This document shows, one piece after another, positions 20,188-31,711 of a stretch of 64,000 nucleotides of DNA. A program made the position numbers and the translations under genes. The notes under the pieces were generated by a model that worked only from the letters and a program-made list of their open reading frames with translations, did no database searches and was not told where the DNA came from. This stretch comes from Polyangium jinanense. Lineage in GTDB: Bacteria; Myxococcota; Polyangia; Polyangiales; Polyangiaceae. Positions within the stretch are counted from its first letter, which is position 1, and each line of letters starts with the position of its first letter. The stretch is from NCBI RefSeq assembly GCF_028435365.1, contig NZ_JAGTJJ010000010.1:1-64000 (forward strand). Direction: 5' to 3'.

Positions 20188-20577
20188 ATGCAACTTCGAA
20201 TTGGCGCGTTCCTCCTTGTGCAGGGGATCCTGACTGCTGCATGCGGTCGCTCGGATTCAAGCCGCTTCACCATTCAACACAACAAGGTCGAGCGCGTGGA
20301 GGGGTGCCATATCATCCTGGACATCTGGAACCCCGATCATGAAACTCCCTATGCGGGTGTACGCTTCGTTTGCGGCGCGCCCGAGTCGGCCCAGCACCAG
20401 GAAGCGTGGTGGGGGGACAAGCCCCAGCCCTTGGCGTTCGACATGGGCTTGGGCGAATGCTTGCTACTCGGTGAGAGATTTTATTGCCTGGAGAAGGTCG
20501 AGCCCGAAGGTGTGACGTTCAAGGCGACGTACCAATGGGCCAACAGGCACCACGACCGCATCAAGCCGCTTCCCTGA
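20188..20577 (+). CDS. Small lipoprotein, parent of the adjacent truncated copy
   Basis: About 129 residues, starting MQLRIGAFLLVQGILTAAC with the lipobox LTAAC. The mature part contains CHIILDIWNPDHETPYAGV and a C-terminal block ECLLLGERFYCLEKVEPEG, ending RHHDRIKPLP. ATG 20188 follows a GAAGGAAG ribosome-binding sequence. It begins 20 bases after the Cys-rich lipoprotein stop. Base use is less GC-skewed than the surrounding genes. No function recognised. Confidence 0.68.
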   Translation: MQLRIGAFLLVQGILTAACGRSDSSRFTIQHNKVERVEGCHIILDIWNPDHETPYAGVRFVCGAPESAQHQEAWWGDKPQPLAFDMGLGECLLLGERFYCLEKVEPEGVTFKATYQWANRHHDRIKPLP

Positions 20578-20599
20578 TACGGGCCCGCCATGCACAAGC

Positions 20600-20716
20600 T
20601 TGCTCCTCGGTGAGACGTTCTACTGCGTCGAGGCGATCGAACCCGGAGAGGTGACGTTCAAGGCGACGTACAAGTGGGCGACACGGCACCACGACCACCT
20701 GAAGCGCATCCCCTAG
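20600..20716 (+). pseudogene. Truncated tandem duplicate of the preceding lipoprotein's C-terminus
   Basis: Starting 22 bases after the intact gene, one frame reads LLLGETFYCVEAIEPGEV and then TFKATYKWATRHHDHLKRIP before TAG. This closely copies the last 39 residues of the upstream lipoprotein (LLLGERFYCLEKVEPEGV ... RHHDRIKPLP). There is no start codon, signal peptide or N-terminal two thirds. It is a decayed partial duplication. Confidence 0.8.
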
Positions 20717-20981
20717 CCCCACCCCCAGTTCGTCCCGGAACCCAAAAAGTTTGTCTCGGGCTTGACGCCTGGGTTTGTCCTTGGTACGAAGTGTCCTCGG
20801 GAGGCCGGCGCGGGCTCTGTGCCCTGGCCGGGTGTTCGTTAGCGGAGTGTCGGCGTCGGTCTCCCCCTTTTCTGCCCGTCGAGGCGAGGTTCCGCGGGTT
20901 TGTCTGCGTACTTGCGTGAGGAGTCGGCCAGGCGATAGGACGACGACATGCCTCCGGAGCAGGACATCCCCAAGCTTCATC

Positions 20982-22070
20982 TCAGGTCCCCGGCGGCGGT
21001 TCGCTGACTTCGATATCGAACGTCTCCTCTTGATTGCCCGTGGTGACCTTGAGCGTCGCGCGCCCGGTTGTCACGCTCGAGAGCGCCACGCAACTCGGCG
21101 GGATCCACGGCGGCGCCGCCCACGGTTGCGCGTCCTCCGACGACGGCTCGGGGCGCGCGGCCACGACGGTCTCGGACGGCTCGAATTTCCACTTCGCCCC
21201 GACCACCGTCCGTCCCTCCGATTTTGCGAGAAAGCAGAAGGTCGTGGCGGAGGCTCCGCGCGTGAGCTTGATGCGCGCTCCCTCCGAGGTGTCGGGCAAG
21301 TTCAGGACGATGTCGTCAATCGACGAGGCGACGCGAGCGGCCATCGTCGAAACCTGGCCGCCCGCCCGCACCGTGATCGACAGGTCCGCCTGCGAGGTCG
21401 CTCGGACCTCATAACGATCCCAGGCGCGGCGCGAGATGTCGGCGCCCCGGACGTGCATGTCGAGCCCCTCGTCGACCACCTGGACGTCGTTCGAGTCGAA
21501 GAGCAGAATTCCGAGCTCCGCCGGATTCCCCGCGAGCACCGCCCATTGATCGGCCTCTACCTTCTCGGACCGGAGCTCCCGCGGGATCAAAGACATCCGC
21601 GCGAGTGCCGTGCTCGCGATCTTGACCCTATCGAGCAGCTTGTTCGTCCCCGGCTCGAGGAGCCGCAGCAGCGCCTCGCCCTCGGATGCGCCTCGCAGGA
21701 CGAGCGACGTGGGGCCCGTCGATTCGAGCGTGGCAATCCTGGAATCGACGAGCGTCGCGTCGAAGCCGGCCACGTAGGCCACGTTGGGCTCCGTCGCGTA
21801 ATAGACGGTCACCGTTTGCGTGCCCCCGATCGCCGTCGGGAGGAGCAGCTCCTCGTCCGCGTCGTTGACCGTATGTGCCCCGACGAACACCAGGCCCGTC
21901 GGCGCCAGATCGGAGCAAGTCTCCCCGATCGGGCACTTGCCATTGGCCTCCGCGCGCTCCCCTTGTTTGCAGGCGAGGAGCGCGAGCCCCGCGAGGACTA
22001 CGCTCATCGCCATCGTCCATCGACGCTCCCGCTCTTCGGTCGGGCGCACATTTCCCGATTGTAACATCAT
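20982..22070 (-). CDS. Large lipoprotein of beta-sandwich type, unknown function
   Basis: AGGAGG seven bases before ATG 22070 marks the start. The signal peptide is long (about 33 residues), with a basic n-region and lipobox LALLAC; starting at the internal MAMS (22013) would shorten it but lacks a well-spaced ribosome site. The mature protein (about 330 residues) is rich in Val/Thr strands, for example GTQTVTVYYATEPNVAYVAG and GRATLKVTTGNQEETFDIEV, which suggests Ig-like repeats. No catalytic motif. Confidence 0.68.
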   Translation of the reverse strand: MMLQSGNVRPTEERERRWTMAMSVVLAGLALLACKQGERAEANGKCPIGETCSDLAPTGLVFVGAHTVNDADEELLLPTAIGGTQTVTVYYATEPNVAYVAGFDATLVDSRIATLESTGPTSLVLRGASEGEALLRLLEPGTNKLLDRVKIASTALARMSLIPRELRSEKVEADQWAVLAGNPAELGILLFDSNDVQVVDEGLDMHVRGADISRRAWDRYEVRATSQADLSITVRAGGQVSTMAARVASSIDDIVLNLPDTSEGARIKLTRGASATTFCFLAKSEGRTVVGAKWKFEPSETVVAARPEPSSEDAQPWAAPPWIPPSCVALSSVTTGRATLKVTTGNQEETFDIEVSEPPPGT

Positions 22071-22310
22071 CTTCGCTCCTCCTCTCGGTTGGCTCACGCG
22101 CTGTCCCGGCGTCGTCCTGTGCTTCCAGAACATTGCATCGAGCCGCTCGTGCACGGCTGCAAGCGGCCGTCTGCCCGGAGCGCTCCCGCCGGTGAAGGAC
22201 CCCTGCATCGATGCGGCGCTGCCCGACGCGGCGAGCGTGACTTCTCGTATCGCATCGGCAGGGCGACGCGGAGTCGCTTGGCAATGGGGAGAGCGGCAAG
22301 TTTTGGGCGG

Positions 22311-22751
22311 ATGAACGCGAGGGCAATGCTCCGTGTCGTTTTGGTCCTGGTGGGGCTTTCGCCGTGGCTCTTGCCGTTCTCGCGCGCGTGGCTACCGCTC
22401 GGCGGCGCGGGGCAGAGGCTCGATGCCCTCTTTGCGGCGATGTGCCACCAAATCCCGGAGCGCACGCTCGTGCTCGCGGGGGTGGTGATGCCCCTTTGCA
22501 GCCGGTGCGCCGGAATCTTCGCCGGCGCTGCGGCGGGCGCGCTGGTCGCGTGGCCTCATCTCCGGCCGCGCGCGTGGCGTTTCTGGATTCTCGGGATGAG
22601 CCTATGCATGCTCGTCGACGTGGTCGCCCAGGGCGCTGGGCTTTATCCGGTATGGCACCCATCCAGGCTCGCGACCGGTTTTGCGTTCGGCTACGCGATC
22701 GCCGCGGCGTGCGTGGACATGTGCGGTGCGGGCAGAGGCCGGGGGCGCTAA
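22311..22751 (+). CDS. DUF2085-family membrane protein
   Basis: About 146 residues with four hydrophobic segments and the DUF2085 signature AMCHQIPERT followed by PLCSRCAGIFAGA, whose cysteines and histidine suggest metal or redox-linked function. The role of the family is not established. ATG 22311 keeps the conserved core with a short N-terminus; ATG 22284 in the same frame is possible. Its stop overlaps the convergent radical SAM gene by four bases. Confidence 0.75.
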   Translation: MNARAMLRVVLVLVGLSPWLLPFSRAWLPLGGAGQRLDALFAAMCHQIPERTLVLAGVVMPLCSRCAGIFAGAAAGALVAWPHLRPRAWRFWILGMSLCMLVDVVAQGAGLYPVWHPSRLATGFAFGYAIAAACVDMCGAGRGRGR

Positions 22752-23995
22752 CCCTGCGCTTTCCTTACCGGTCGCGTGATCTGGACGAGGGCCTCCGCCG
22801 CGCCGAGTGGCGCCGGCTCGGGGGCGTCGAGAGGTTCGACGACGAGCTCGAAGAGGCCGTGATCGAACGGTTTTCCCTCGGCCGCCGCGGCGGGGACGAG
22901 CCGCTCGCGTTTGCCCTCGGCGGCGAGCGTGCGCGCGCGGAAATGGCAATACGGGTTGTTCCCGGGGCGGCCGAAGAGCGCGTGCGCCGTGAACGTGCAG
23001 CCGCCCATGCAGACCTCGGCGAATGGGCAGGTGCGGCAGAAACCCCAGAGATCGAGGGCGGTGCGGTTTCGCGCGAACGCGAGGGCCGGGGCCTCGTCCC
23101 AGATCGCGCCGAGGCTCCTCTCGCGTAACGAGCCGCCGATGTAGGGATCGCTTTGCAAGGAGGGACAACCCTTCACCGCGCCGTCCGATTCGATCCCGAG
23201 AACACGTTTTCCCGCCTGGCACCCCATGAAATGGTCGCGCCCGCCCTCTTTCACCGAGCGCAGGAGCGCCTCCTCGGGGCCGAAATAGCCGAGGTTGTTG
23301 CCGGGCATCAGCGTGATGCCGTCGCGGAAGGCGCGGCGCTTCAGCGCGGCGATGCGCGGCACGACCTCGAGCAGGTCGTAGGGCTGGAGCAGCATGTCCG
23401 GGCGATCGGCGGCGCGGCCGAGGGCGGCCGTGATCTGGACCTGCCAGGCGACGATGCCGAGCGCGCGCAGGTGCTCGTAGAGCGCTTCGAGGTCGCCCCG
23501 ATTGATGCGGTTCACGTTCGTGTTCGCCGCGACGAGCAGGCCCGCCTCGCGCAGGTGGCCGATCGCGCGCGTGGCGCTCTCGAAGCTCGATTTCGCCCGG
23601 CGGATGAGGTCGTGCGTGCGCGCGAGCCCGTCGACGCTCACCGAGACGCTGTGCAGCCCGGCTTCTTTCATGGCCCGCGCGAGCGCCATGTCGATCCCGC
23701 GGCCGCCCGTGGTCATCGTGGGCCGAATTCCTGCACGCTCGAGGGCTCGGACGATATCGAGGAATCCCTCGTGCAGGTATGCCTCGCCGCCGATGAGCAC
23801 GACTTCCCGCGCGCGGCGCTCCTTCAATTGCTGGACGACGCCGAGCGCCTCTTCGGTCCCGAGCTCGGCCGTCCGTGGCCCGCCGGCGCGGGAGCCGCAA
23901 TGGGCGCAGGGCTGATCGCAGCGGAGCGTGAGCTCCCAGACGACATAGGCGGGATGATCGTCGTCTGCGAGCAGGGGGACGCGGCGGAGGGGCAT
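22748..23995 (-). CDS. Radical SAM/SPASM domain protein
   Basis: The 415-residue enzyme has the radical SAM cluster motif at C26, C30 and C33 (CDQPCAHC), which binds the 4Fe-4S cluster that cleaves S-adenosylmethionine. A C-terminal SPASM-type region holds further cysteines (GCPSLQSDPYIGG, CRTCPFAEVCMGGC, NPYC) for auxiliary clusters. This is the layout of peptide-modifying maturases such as those for sactipeptides or PQQ, and of some anaerobic sulfatase activators. No precursor peptide gene is seen next to it: the 30 bases upstream end the histidine kinase gene, with which it is probably co-transcribed. Confidence 0.87.
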   Translation of the reverse strand: MPLRRVPLLADDDHPAYVVWELTLRCDQPCAHCGSRAGGPRTAELGTEEALGVVQQLKERRAREVVLIGGEAYLHEGFLDIVRALERAGIRPTMTTGGRGIDMALARAMKEAGLHSVSVSVDGLARTHDLIRRAKSSFESATRAIGHLREAGLLVAANTNVNRINRGDLEALYEHLRALGIVAWQVQITAALGRAADRPDMLLQPYDLLEVVPRIAALKRRAFRDGITLMPGNNLGYFGPEEALLRSVKEGGRDHFMGCQAGKRVLGIESDGAVKGCPSLQSDPYIGGSLRERSLGAIWDEAPALAFARNRTALDLWGFCRTCPFAEVCMGGCTFTAHALFGRPGNNPYCHFRARTLAAEGKRERLVPAAAAEGKPFDHGLFELVVEPLDAPEPAPLGAAEALVQITRPVRKAQG

Positions 23996-24025
23996 GGCGG
24001 CGCTCAGGTTACCACCACGTACGCC

Positions 24026-27430
<3,405 letters not shown>

Positions 27431-27588
27431 GGGTACGGCTCCCCTCGGATCGTGGACGATCGACTCGGGGGGAACGTCTCCAATAAAGAAGAACCCCGTC
27501 AGGCCGTCAAGCGCGAGCGTCGCCACAGCTACGCCGCGGATGCCGCGTTTCGCTTGCGTTCGCCTGTGTGCATGACAGCCTTCCTGAC

Positions 27589-28188
27589 ATGCTGAAGACT
27601 TGCGTATCTTGTGAAGGTTTCGTCCCCGGATCGGCTTCGAGCTGTCCGCACTGCGGCGCGGCCGCACCCGCAGAGAAGGTGCCCTCCGCGCTCGCGGGCT
27701 TCGGGAAGAGCCTCGCGACCCTGGCGACGGGTGGGGCCATGGCCGTCACGCTCATGGCTTGTTATGGCATGCCCCCGTGTGATCCGGCCGATGACAAGGA
27801 CGGCGACGGGTTCTGCCCCACGTACGATTGCAACGACGACAACAAGGACGTCCACCCCCAGCAGCTCGATCCCAAGGGCGACGGGATCGATCAGAACTGC
27901 GACGGCGTCGACGGCAACGCCTGGGAGGAGCAGGACGCGGGCGACGGCGGGCCCAAGTGCATTTCTTGCGCGCAGGGGATGTCCATCCTCGGCACCACCG
28001 AAGTCGACGTCTGCGAGGGCGCGGCCCTCACGGCCTTCCGGGCGCTCAAACAATGCGCCTGCCAGGACGCCTGCACGGCCGTTTGCCAGGACAACTCTCA
28101 CTGCACCGGCAACGCGACGACGCCGGATTGCCAGGCCTGCATCGATACGCAGTGCAGCACGCAAAAGCTCGATTGTCAGGAAAACTAG
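27589..28188 (+). CDS. Zinc-ribbon/transmembrane/MopE-type metal-binding repeat protein
   Basis: A short zinc ribbon (C5, C8, C19, C22; CVSCEGFV and CPHCGA) is followed by a hydrophobic segment, then a MopE-like metal-binding repeat: [17 protein letters not shown] with [13 protein letters not shown]. Proteins with this repeat bind calcium or copper outside the cytoplasm. The C-terminal 70 residues have about a dozen cysteines. The hydrophobic segment may be a membrane anchor leaving the ribbon inside and the rest outside. ATG 27589 is chosen so that the ribbon starts at residue 5; a GTG lies seven codons upstream. It is divergent from the kinase. Confidence 0.72.
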   Translation: MLKTCVSCEGFVPGSASSCPHCGAAAPAEKVPSALAGFGKSLATLATGGAMAVTLMACYGMPPCDPADDKDGDGFCPTYDCNDDNKDVHPQQLDPKGDGIDQNCDGVDGNAWEEQDAGDGGPKCISCAQGMSILGTTEVDVCEGAALTAFRALKQCACQDACTAVCQDNSHCTGNATTPDCQACIDTQCSTQKLDCQEN

Positions 28189-28195
28189 TCGCGGC

Positions 28196-29008
28196 CTAAC
28201 GGAGCGTGGCGACGAGGATCCCGAGCGTCGCCACGCTCGCCCCGATGAGCCCCCAGCCGATGCGGCGCAAATGCCGCGTGTGAACCGGCAGCACCGTCAC
28301 CGCGAGCGAGAGCACTACGAACGGCGCAACCGCGATCGGTGCGGCCATCGGGAGCGCGCCCCGAAGCGCGAGGATCACGCTCGCCGCGCCGAGGCTGATC
28401 GTCGCGACGTACGCGGCGACGAGCGTCGCCTTCCCCTCGTGTTTGGCCCGCGCGATCACGGCGCGCACCGCGAGCGTCGACATGAGGAACGCGGTCGTCC
28501 AGACGATCCAGGCCACGGCCGCGGGAAACAGCGCGACCCCGCTCGCGAGCGCCACCGGAAATCCCGCGCCCGAGAGCGCCGCGGCCGCGATGATCTCGCC
28601 CGCCGCCGTCTTCTCTTCCTTGCGCCAGACGAACGCCATCACGACGAGCCCGAGCAAAACCGGCGGGACGAGCGCGAGCCTCGCTTCGGCGGGCGTGAAG
28701 ATCAGGAACACGCAACCAGACAGCACCATCGCCGCGCCGAGCCACACGAGCCGCCGCGCCGCGCGCGGGCCGTCCTGCGTGCGAGCCTTCTTGCCCCGCT
28801 GCCCGAGCAGGACGAGCACCGGCTCGTGCGCGAGGAACGCCGCGATCCACGCGATCGTCAGGCCAAACGCCGCGATTCCCGGCCGGCCGAGCGCGAGTCC
28901 CGCGACGAGCGGCAAGCCGAGCTGACCGTACGCGCCGTGCTCCCGCGGCGCGAGCGAGCGCGCGGGTGCCGGGGAAACGAGCGGGGCGGAGGTCATGCCT
29001 TCCCCCAT
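28196..29008 (-). CDS. YwiC-like membrane protein
   Basis: About 270 residues with eight or more hydrophobic segments and the N-terminal PREHGAYGQLGLPLVAG characteristic of the YwiC-like family, whose function is unknown. The start is uncertain between ATG 29008 and ATG 28996; the GGGGGAAGG run between them could serve the second. It precedes nothing on its strand and ends next to the convergent zinc-ribbon gene. Confidence 0.78.
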   Translation of the reverse strand: MGEGMTSAPLVSPAPARSLAPREHGAYGQLGLPLVAGLALGRPGIAAFGLTIAWIAAFLAHEPVLVLLGQRGKKARTQDGPRAARRLVWLGAAMVLSGCVFLIFTPAEARLALVPPVLLGLVVMAFVWRKEEKTAAGEIIAAAALSGAGFPVALASGVALFPAAVAWIVWTTAFLMSTLAVRAVIARAKHEGKATLVAAYVATISLGAASVILALRGALPMAAPIAVAPFVVLSLAVTVLPVHTRHLRRIGWGLIGASVATLGILVATLR

Positions 29009-29040
29009 GGCATTCCGCGCGCCGGCTGGCAACGGTCCCG

Positions 29041-29706
29041 CTAGAGCTCCTCGGACTCCTCGGCGCTCGAGCGAGGATCGTTCTCCTCGACGAGCTCGTC
29101 GATCGTGGGCTCGGCGCGCTGCCGCTCTCGCTCGCGCTCGACCTCAGCGTGCTGGATTTCCCGCTGGCGCACGCCCACCGCTCGTTTGGGGTCGTGGCCG
29201 TACTCGGCCGTGTGGCGGTTCTGGTTCGGCATGGGTGAAGCCTCCTCCCCGTCTGCACCTTGGGGCGCTTCCTTCGCATCGGAAGGGGTCGCGAGCAGGA
29301 GCATCGCGATCACGCCGAGCGCGACGCCGAGCGCGCGCCGCACCGTAAAACCCTCGCCGAAGATGAGCGGGGCGAGCGCGGCCGAGAGGACCACGCCGCC
29401 GCCGAGCGCGAGCGTGCCCGTCGCCGCGACCGGGCCGCCGAGGCGGAGCGCCGTGAAGAGCAGCGTCGTCGCGACGCTGATGCAGAGGCCCGCGAGGCAT
29501 GCCCATACGACGCCGGGTGTGCTCGTCGGCGTGGCCTCGGCCTCGCGACGCACGACGAGCCATGCGAGGATCCCGAGCGCGGCCGTTCCTTCGAGGCAGA
29601 GCGCGCCGAGGGCGTCGCCGATGCGTCCGCTCGACGCGCGCAGGGCGAGGTAGTGCAGGCCGAAGAAGCAAGCCGCGACGATGGCGGGCAGGGTCCAGGC
29701 GGGCAT
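29041..29706 (-). CDS. Single-domain EamA/DMT-type transporter with charged cytoplasmic tail
   Basis: Five hydrophobic helices in the first 145 residues (for example AIVAACFFGLHYLALRASS and GVALGVIAMLLLA) form one EamA-type half. Most EamA transporters have two such halves and ten helices, so this protein would have to dimerise. The last about 75 residues are hydrophilic and highly charged, ending VEENDPRSSAEESEEL, unlike the family. ATG 29706 is the natural start; the frame upstream is unrelated. An internal ATG at 29232 has a strong ribosome-binding sequence. Substrate unknown. Confidence 0.72.
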   Translation of the reverse strand: MPAWTLPAIVAACFFGLHYLALRASSGRIGDALGALCLEGTAALGILAWLVVRREAEATPTSTPGVVWACLAGLCISVATTLLFTALRLGGPVAATGTLALGGGVVLSAALAPLIFGEGFTVRRALGVALGVIAMLLLATPSDAKEAPQGADGEEASPMPNQNRHTAEYGHDPKRAVGVRQREIQHAEVERERERQRAEPTIDELVEENDPRSSAEESEEL

Positions 29707-29839
29707 CCGGCCGACCCTAGTGGCACGCGGCGCCCGGGGGAAGAGCCGGCGGGATCTTGCCACCGGCGCGTGTTCATGAGACACACGTGGACCTGAACTA
29801 TCGGCCGAGGTGCCCGTCCCTCGGCGATGCAAGGGGATC

Positions 29840-30232
29840 GTGAAGCCGCTCCGCCATCTCGCCGCCCTCTGCGTGCCCTTCGTCATGGTCGCCCTCGCGG
29901 GAGGCCCCTTGGGTTGCCAGCTCATCGGCCTGCCGGATGCGCCCCAGGCGCCGCAGGCCCAGCTCCCGCAGGTGCCCCAGGTGCCCGAGGTGCCCTCCGT
30001 CGACATGCCTGCGCCGCCCTCGGTCTCGCTGCCGTCGGCGCCCGAGAAGCCCAAGATGGACGTGCCTCTCGACGAGGACACCGAGGTCTGCTGCCTGCGC
30101 AGCGGCCCTGTCGAGCAGGTCTGCGGCGGCTCGGCGAAGCGCTGCTGTACGATCAAGCTGGAGCGCGACGCCTGCGAAAACCAGGGCGGCCTCTGGTTCC
30201 ACAGCGTCCGCGGTTGCGCCGGCGCCTGTTGA
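29840..30232 (+). CDS. Pro/Gln/Val-repeat lipoprotein with Cys-rich C-terminus
   Basis: GTG 29840 follows AAGGGGAT and gives a signal peptide ending in the lipobox GPLGC (residue 26). A linker of APQAPQAQLPQVPQVPEVP type follows, then about 55 residues with eight cysteines including two CC pairs. The last domain is likely disulfide-bonded. It begins a run of four same-strand genes (29.8-33.5 kb). No known family. Confidence 0.65.
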   Translation: MKPLRHLAALCVPFVMVALAGGPLGCQLIGLPDAPQAPQAQLPQVPQVPEVPSVDMPAPPSVSLPSAPEKPKMDVPLDEDTEVCCLRSGPVEQVCGGSAKRCCTIKLERDACENQGGLWFHSVRGCAGAC

Positions 30233-30271
30233 CGACGCACGGAGGAGGTGAGGGCTGGTAGACTGGCCCGC

Positions 30272-31081
30272 ATGCCTCTCCGGACGGCGCGGTTTTTCCT
30301 TTTTCTGCTCGCCCCCGCATTCGCGACGGGGTGCTTCTTCGGCAAGGATCTGAAGGAGGTTCTCGCCGAGCATCGCGCCCCGGTCGAGGCGAAGCTCGCC
30401 AACGTGAAGGCCTTGAAGGAGCAGGCCCGCGCCCTGCCCGTGGTGTCGAGCGACGTCGTCCACATCGCGGGCGGCCCTGCGCCGGTGGTGTCGTGGAGCG
30501 GCGGCACGTTCGGGGTCAATGCCGCGATTGCTTACCTCGAGGACCTCGACAATCTGACGGAGCTCGGGAACGTCCCTTATCGGGTGCCCGCGACCGGGAC
30601 GATCAATCGATGCGCGTCGGCGCTCGCGACACACCGGGAGCCGTACGACGCGGCGCACCCGCAATCGGCACCGCCGACGATCAGTAGCTATCGCGCGGAC
30701 GAGGTGCTCGACCTCTGCCAGGCGCTCCGGTATCTGCTCGTCGTCCGTTCGCTCGCGTTCGTCGAGCCCTCCGATCCGCGGGCGTCCACCGCATGCAGCC
30801 TGTACGATGCAGGCGCGGGCGACGGCGGTGCGGGCGACACCGGGACGTGCCATCGTTTCGACGGCGGGTATCTGAAGGCGGACGTGCTCGTCTTCGACGT
30901 GGAATCGGGCAGCCACCTCGGTGGATTCGGGTTTGTCGCGGAAAGCAGCGCCATGGTCGACGTCACCGACGACGGGGCGAACGTCAAGGGCGGGATCGCC
31001 GGCAATTTCCATCGCAACATCGAGGAAGCGCTGAAGGCCGCGGCGCGGAAGGCTCTCCCCGGCCTGCCCACCGAGGATTGA
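30272..31081 (+). CDS. Lipoprotein of unknown function
   Basis: A 269-residue lipoprotein with lipobox AFATGC (C21). The mature part begins with a helical segment (EHRAPVEAKLANVKALKEQ) and then a mixed domain with an AGAGDGGAGDTG loop and two conserved-looking blocks (LDLCQALRYLLVVRSLAFVEPSD; VESGSHLGGFGFVAESS). No motif recognised. The stop is one base before the TPM-domain gene, so the two are probably translated together. Confidence 0.7.
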   Translation: MPLRTARFFLFLLAPAFATGCFFGKDLKEVLAEHRAPVEAKLANVKALKEQARALPVVSSDVVHIAGGPAPVVSWSGGTFGVNAAIAYLEDLDNLTELGNVPYRVPATGTINRCASALATHREPYDAAHPQSAPPTISSYRADEVLDLCQALRYLLVVRSLAFVEPSDPRASTACSLYDAGAGDGGAGDTGTCHRFDGGYLKADVLVFDVESGSHLGGFGFVAESSAMVDVTDDGANVKGGIAGNFHRNIEEALKAAARKALPGLPTED

Positions 31082-31082
31082 T

Positions 31083-31709
31083 ATGGCGTCGATATCGTGG
31101 CGAAAGGACGGGGCGGAGCGGGCGCAGATCGAAAGCCTCATCAAGGAGGTCGAGACGATGTGCTCCGCGGAGATCGTCATCACGGTGCGACCCCGCTCGG
31201 GGGCCTACCGCCAAGCCGATTACCTGTTCGGCGCGATCTGCGCGTTCGTTGGCCTCTGCGTTTACATCTATGCGCCGCCGGAGTTCACGGACGACCTCGT
31301 GCCACCGGCGCTGCTCCTCCTGTTCGTCGCGGGCGCCGTTTTTTGCGCCAACGTCGCGCCGCTGCGGCGGCTCCTCCTGCCGAAAGCGTTGCAGGCGCGG
31401 CAGGTGCGCGCGGCCGCGCGGGAGGCATTCCTGGACCAGGGAATCGCTGGCACCCGCGACCGCACGGGCATTCTCATTTACATCTCGGTCTTCGAGCGCC
31501 GCGCCGAGGTCATCACCGACATCGGCATTCTCCGCCGCGAGAGCGACGGCCAGCCCGCCGAGGCGATTCGCGGGATCGAACGCGCCGTGACCGAGTGTTT
31601 GCCCATGGAGGGGTTCGTCTCCGCGGTCCGAGGCCTCTGCGCGTGGCTCAAGGAATCGCTGCCGCCGCGCGCGGACGACATCAACGAGCTCAGCGACGAG
31701 GTGAGGTGA
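31083..31709 (+). CDS. TPM-domain membrane protein
   Basis: A 208-residue protein with a split TPM-type fold: CSAEIVITVRPRSGAY before, and TGILIYISVFERRAEVITDIGI after, a pair of transmembrane helices (about 42-95). TPM domains occur in bacterial membrane proteins such as YgcG and in plant TLP18.3; phosphatase activity has been proposed for the plant protein, but the bacterial role is unclear. It lies two bases before the TIM44-like gene, implying a joint function at the membrane. Confidence 0.78.
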   Translation: MASISWRKDGAERAQIESLIKEVETMCSAEIVITVRPRSGAYRQADYLFGAICAFVGLCVYIYAPPEFTDDLVPPALLLLFVAGAVFCANVAPLRRLLLPKALQARQVRAAAREAFLDQGIAGTRDRTGILIYISVFERRAEVITDIGILRRESDGQPAEAIRGIERAVTECLPMEGFVSAVRGLCAWLKESLPPRADDINELSDEVR

Positions 31710-31711
31710 CC

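Noticed and set aside
20762..20790. TTGACG with a 17-base gap to TACGAA as a promoter
   Set aside because: The -10 match is poor and no convincing gene follows on that strand.
20949..21002. Short forward frame starting MPPEQDIPKLHL
   Set aside because: Eighteen codons only, overlapping the end of a real convergent gene, with weak codon bias; insufficient to call.
29707..30519. N-terminal extension of the EamA-like gene, up to 30519
   Set aside because: The extension crosses the divergent lipoprotein genes and reads non-conserved sequence; the natural start MPAWTLP is at 29706.
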